From: Planctomycetota bacterium
Lineage (GTDB): Bacteria > Planctomycetota > Planctomycetia > Planctomycetales > Planctomycetaceae
Direction of reading: 5' to 3'
Length of the DNA: 32,641 nucleotides
Assembly (NCBI GenBank): GCA_003669125.1
Contig: QWQF01000225.1
Coordinates: 1-32,641 of the forward strand
Below, in pieces: positions 31,938 through 32,641 of the stretch (the first letter of the stretch is position 1; each line of letters opens with the position of its first letter). The notes below the pieces were generated by a model. That model had not been told where the DNA came from. It worked only from the letters and a program-made list of their open reading frames with translations, and searched no databases. A program made the translations under genes and the position numbers.

Positions 31938-32641
31938 ATGAAATTCTCATCGTGGTTGTCGAGTTGGACTCGACGCGCGGATTGGTCGAAGAACACACGT
32001 CGTACCGCTGGTCGCCGGAATTCGGCCGCACCGTTCGGTCACGCCGAAGTCAGCATGTCCGCAGAGCCGTTGGAGCCGCGACTGGTGCTCGACGCGAGCA
32101 CGCCGGTCGATGACTTGGCGGCGTTTGCCAAGGCTTTGAAGAACGGCGGAGCGACGCTGTACGGCGCAGCGTGGGACGCGACGACCACCACGCAGCGGCA
32201 ACTGTTCGGCGACGGCGCTCAGTTCCTCAATTTCGTGGAAGTCACCAACGCCGATCACTCGCTGAATTCCACGGCGAACGCCAACAACATTACAACCACG
32301 TCCCCGACCTGGGTCTTCGCGGGTCAATCGCGGTTGGTCGGTAATCAGACGCTGGCTGCTCTCGCCGCGCAGGCCAACATCGCGATTCCGCAAGGCTTCA
32401 CTCCGGGCATGGCGACGATCGCGACGCAAACGCTGCTGGCGGGATCGCCGTTGATGATTCCGTTGGACGGCTTCGATCCCAACGGGGACGACCTGACTTA
32501 CTCAGTGACGGTCAATCAGACCTCTCCCGTTCTGACGGCGACTCTCCGGCCGCGCGTCGGGGCATTGAAGATCACCGTGGCCGGATACGGCGAGATGCTG
32601 ATCGACACCTTCGACGATCTCGTGCCGCGTGTCACTGAGCG
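31938..32641 (+). CDS. Surface-type peptidyl-prolyl isomerase with degenerate thioredoxin-like domain (3' end outside window)
   Basis: The frame is open from ATG 31938 (AAGGAAGGA upstream) to the window end, 234 codons. The N-terminus is Arg/Ser-rich, then SAEPLEPRLVLDAS, a motif seen at the start of many planctomycete surface proteins. Residues ~57-150 follow a thioredoxin fold (LAAFAKALKNGGATLYGAAW, FVEVTNADHS, TTTSPTWVFAGQ with the cis-proline), but the W-C-x-x-C site reads W-D-A-T-T. A cadherin-like strand (PLDGFDPNGDDLTYSV) follows, then ITVAGYGEMLIDTFDDLVPRVTE, the first strands of a cyclophilin domain. Proline isomerase activity outside the cytoplasm is inferred; the catalytic part lies beyond the window. 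Confidence 0.75.
   Translation, partial: MKFSSWLSSWTRRADWSKNTRRTAGRRNSAAPFGHAEVSMSAEPLEPRLVLDASTPVDDLAAFAKALKNGGATLYGAAWDATTTTQRQLFGDGAQFLNFVEVTNADHSLNSTANANNITTTSPTWVFAGQSRLVGNQTLAALAAQANIAIPQGFTPGMATIATQTLLAGSPLMIPLDGFDPNGDDLTYSVTVNQTSPVLTATLRPRVGALKITVAGYGEMLIDTFDDLVPRVTE

Noticed and set aside
30812..31996. Minus-strand open frame of 394 codons opposite the aminotransferase
   Set aside because: The plus strand has all class IV aminotransferase motifs; the antisense frame is compositional.

Overview
The window is bacterial, GC-rich, and very probably from a planctomycete. Lineage markers are a DUF1559 prepilin-like protein, a DUF1501 Tat protein, an exported sulfatase, a C-terminal piece of a PVC-type cytochrome c, an alginate-export-type porin, a protein with the surface motif EPLEPRLVLDAS, and repeats that translate as NPTRKR...RLRVGL. 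No rRNA, tRNA, CRISPR array, transposase or phage gene was seen.

Layout. 1-4.5 kb (+): end of a large Asp/Gly-rich protein, a GT39-like membrane glycosyltransferase whose gene carries three repeat insertions, and a Gly-rich RRM protein closed by a clear intrinsic terminator. 4.6-6.9 kb (-): lipA, a lipoyl-like domain protein and holB, joined by ATGA overlaps. 7-8.8 kb (+): sulfatase. 8.9-12.8 kb (-): EVE protein, rhomboid-like protein, MfnD-like ATP-grasp ligase, DUF1501 protein. 12.9-14.8 kb (+): DJ-1/PfpI protein and a PQQ-type propeller. 14.8-19.5 kb (-): an envelope cluster (Rieske protein, Skp/OmpH, lpxC, lpxA, Gfo/Idh oxidoreductase, terminator), then a DksA-type protein. 19.6-21.8 kb: MfnF-like protein (+), then a MoCo-carrier-like protein and dCTP deaminase (-).

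21.9-24.1 kb is a scarred zone. It holds a perfect 15-copy heptanucleotide array, remnants of a chemotaxis hybrid kinase, a redoxin tail, and a PVC cytochrome that has lost its middle and carries an in-frame TAG. 24.1-27.6 kb (-) holds an apparent selenoprotein, a lipoprotein, the DUF1559 protein and a small secreted protein. 27.8-32.6 kb holds a porin, threonine aldolase, a class IV aminotransferase, and the start of a peptidyl-prolyl isomerase with a thioredoxin-like N-terminal domain.

The most interesting item is the exported AhpD/carboxymuconolactone-decarboxylase-like gene at 24085-25527 (-). A single in-frame TGA stands exactly where the second Cys of the CxxC site belongs (CxxU). A perfect 8-bp stem with a GGUC loop lies 26 nt downstream, as expected of a bacterial SECIS. 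The protein also contains a second copy of the domain whose active site is dead. Second in interest is the pair of MfnD-like and MfnF-like genes, which suggests a methanofuran-type C1 carrier in this bacterium.
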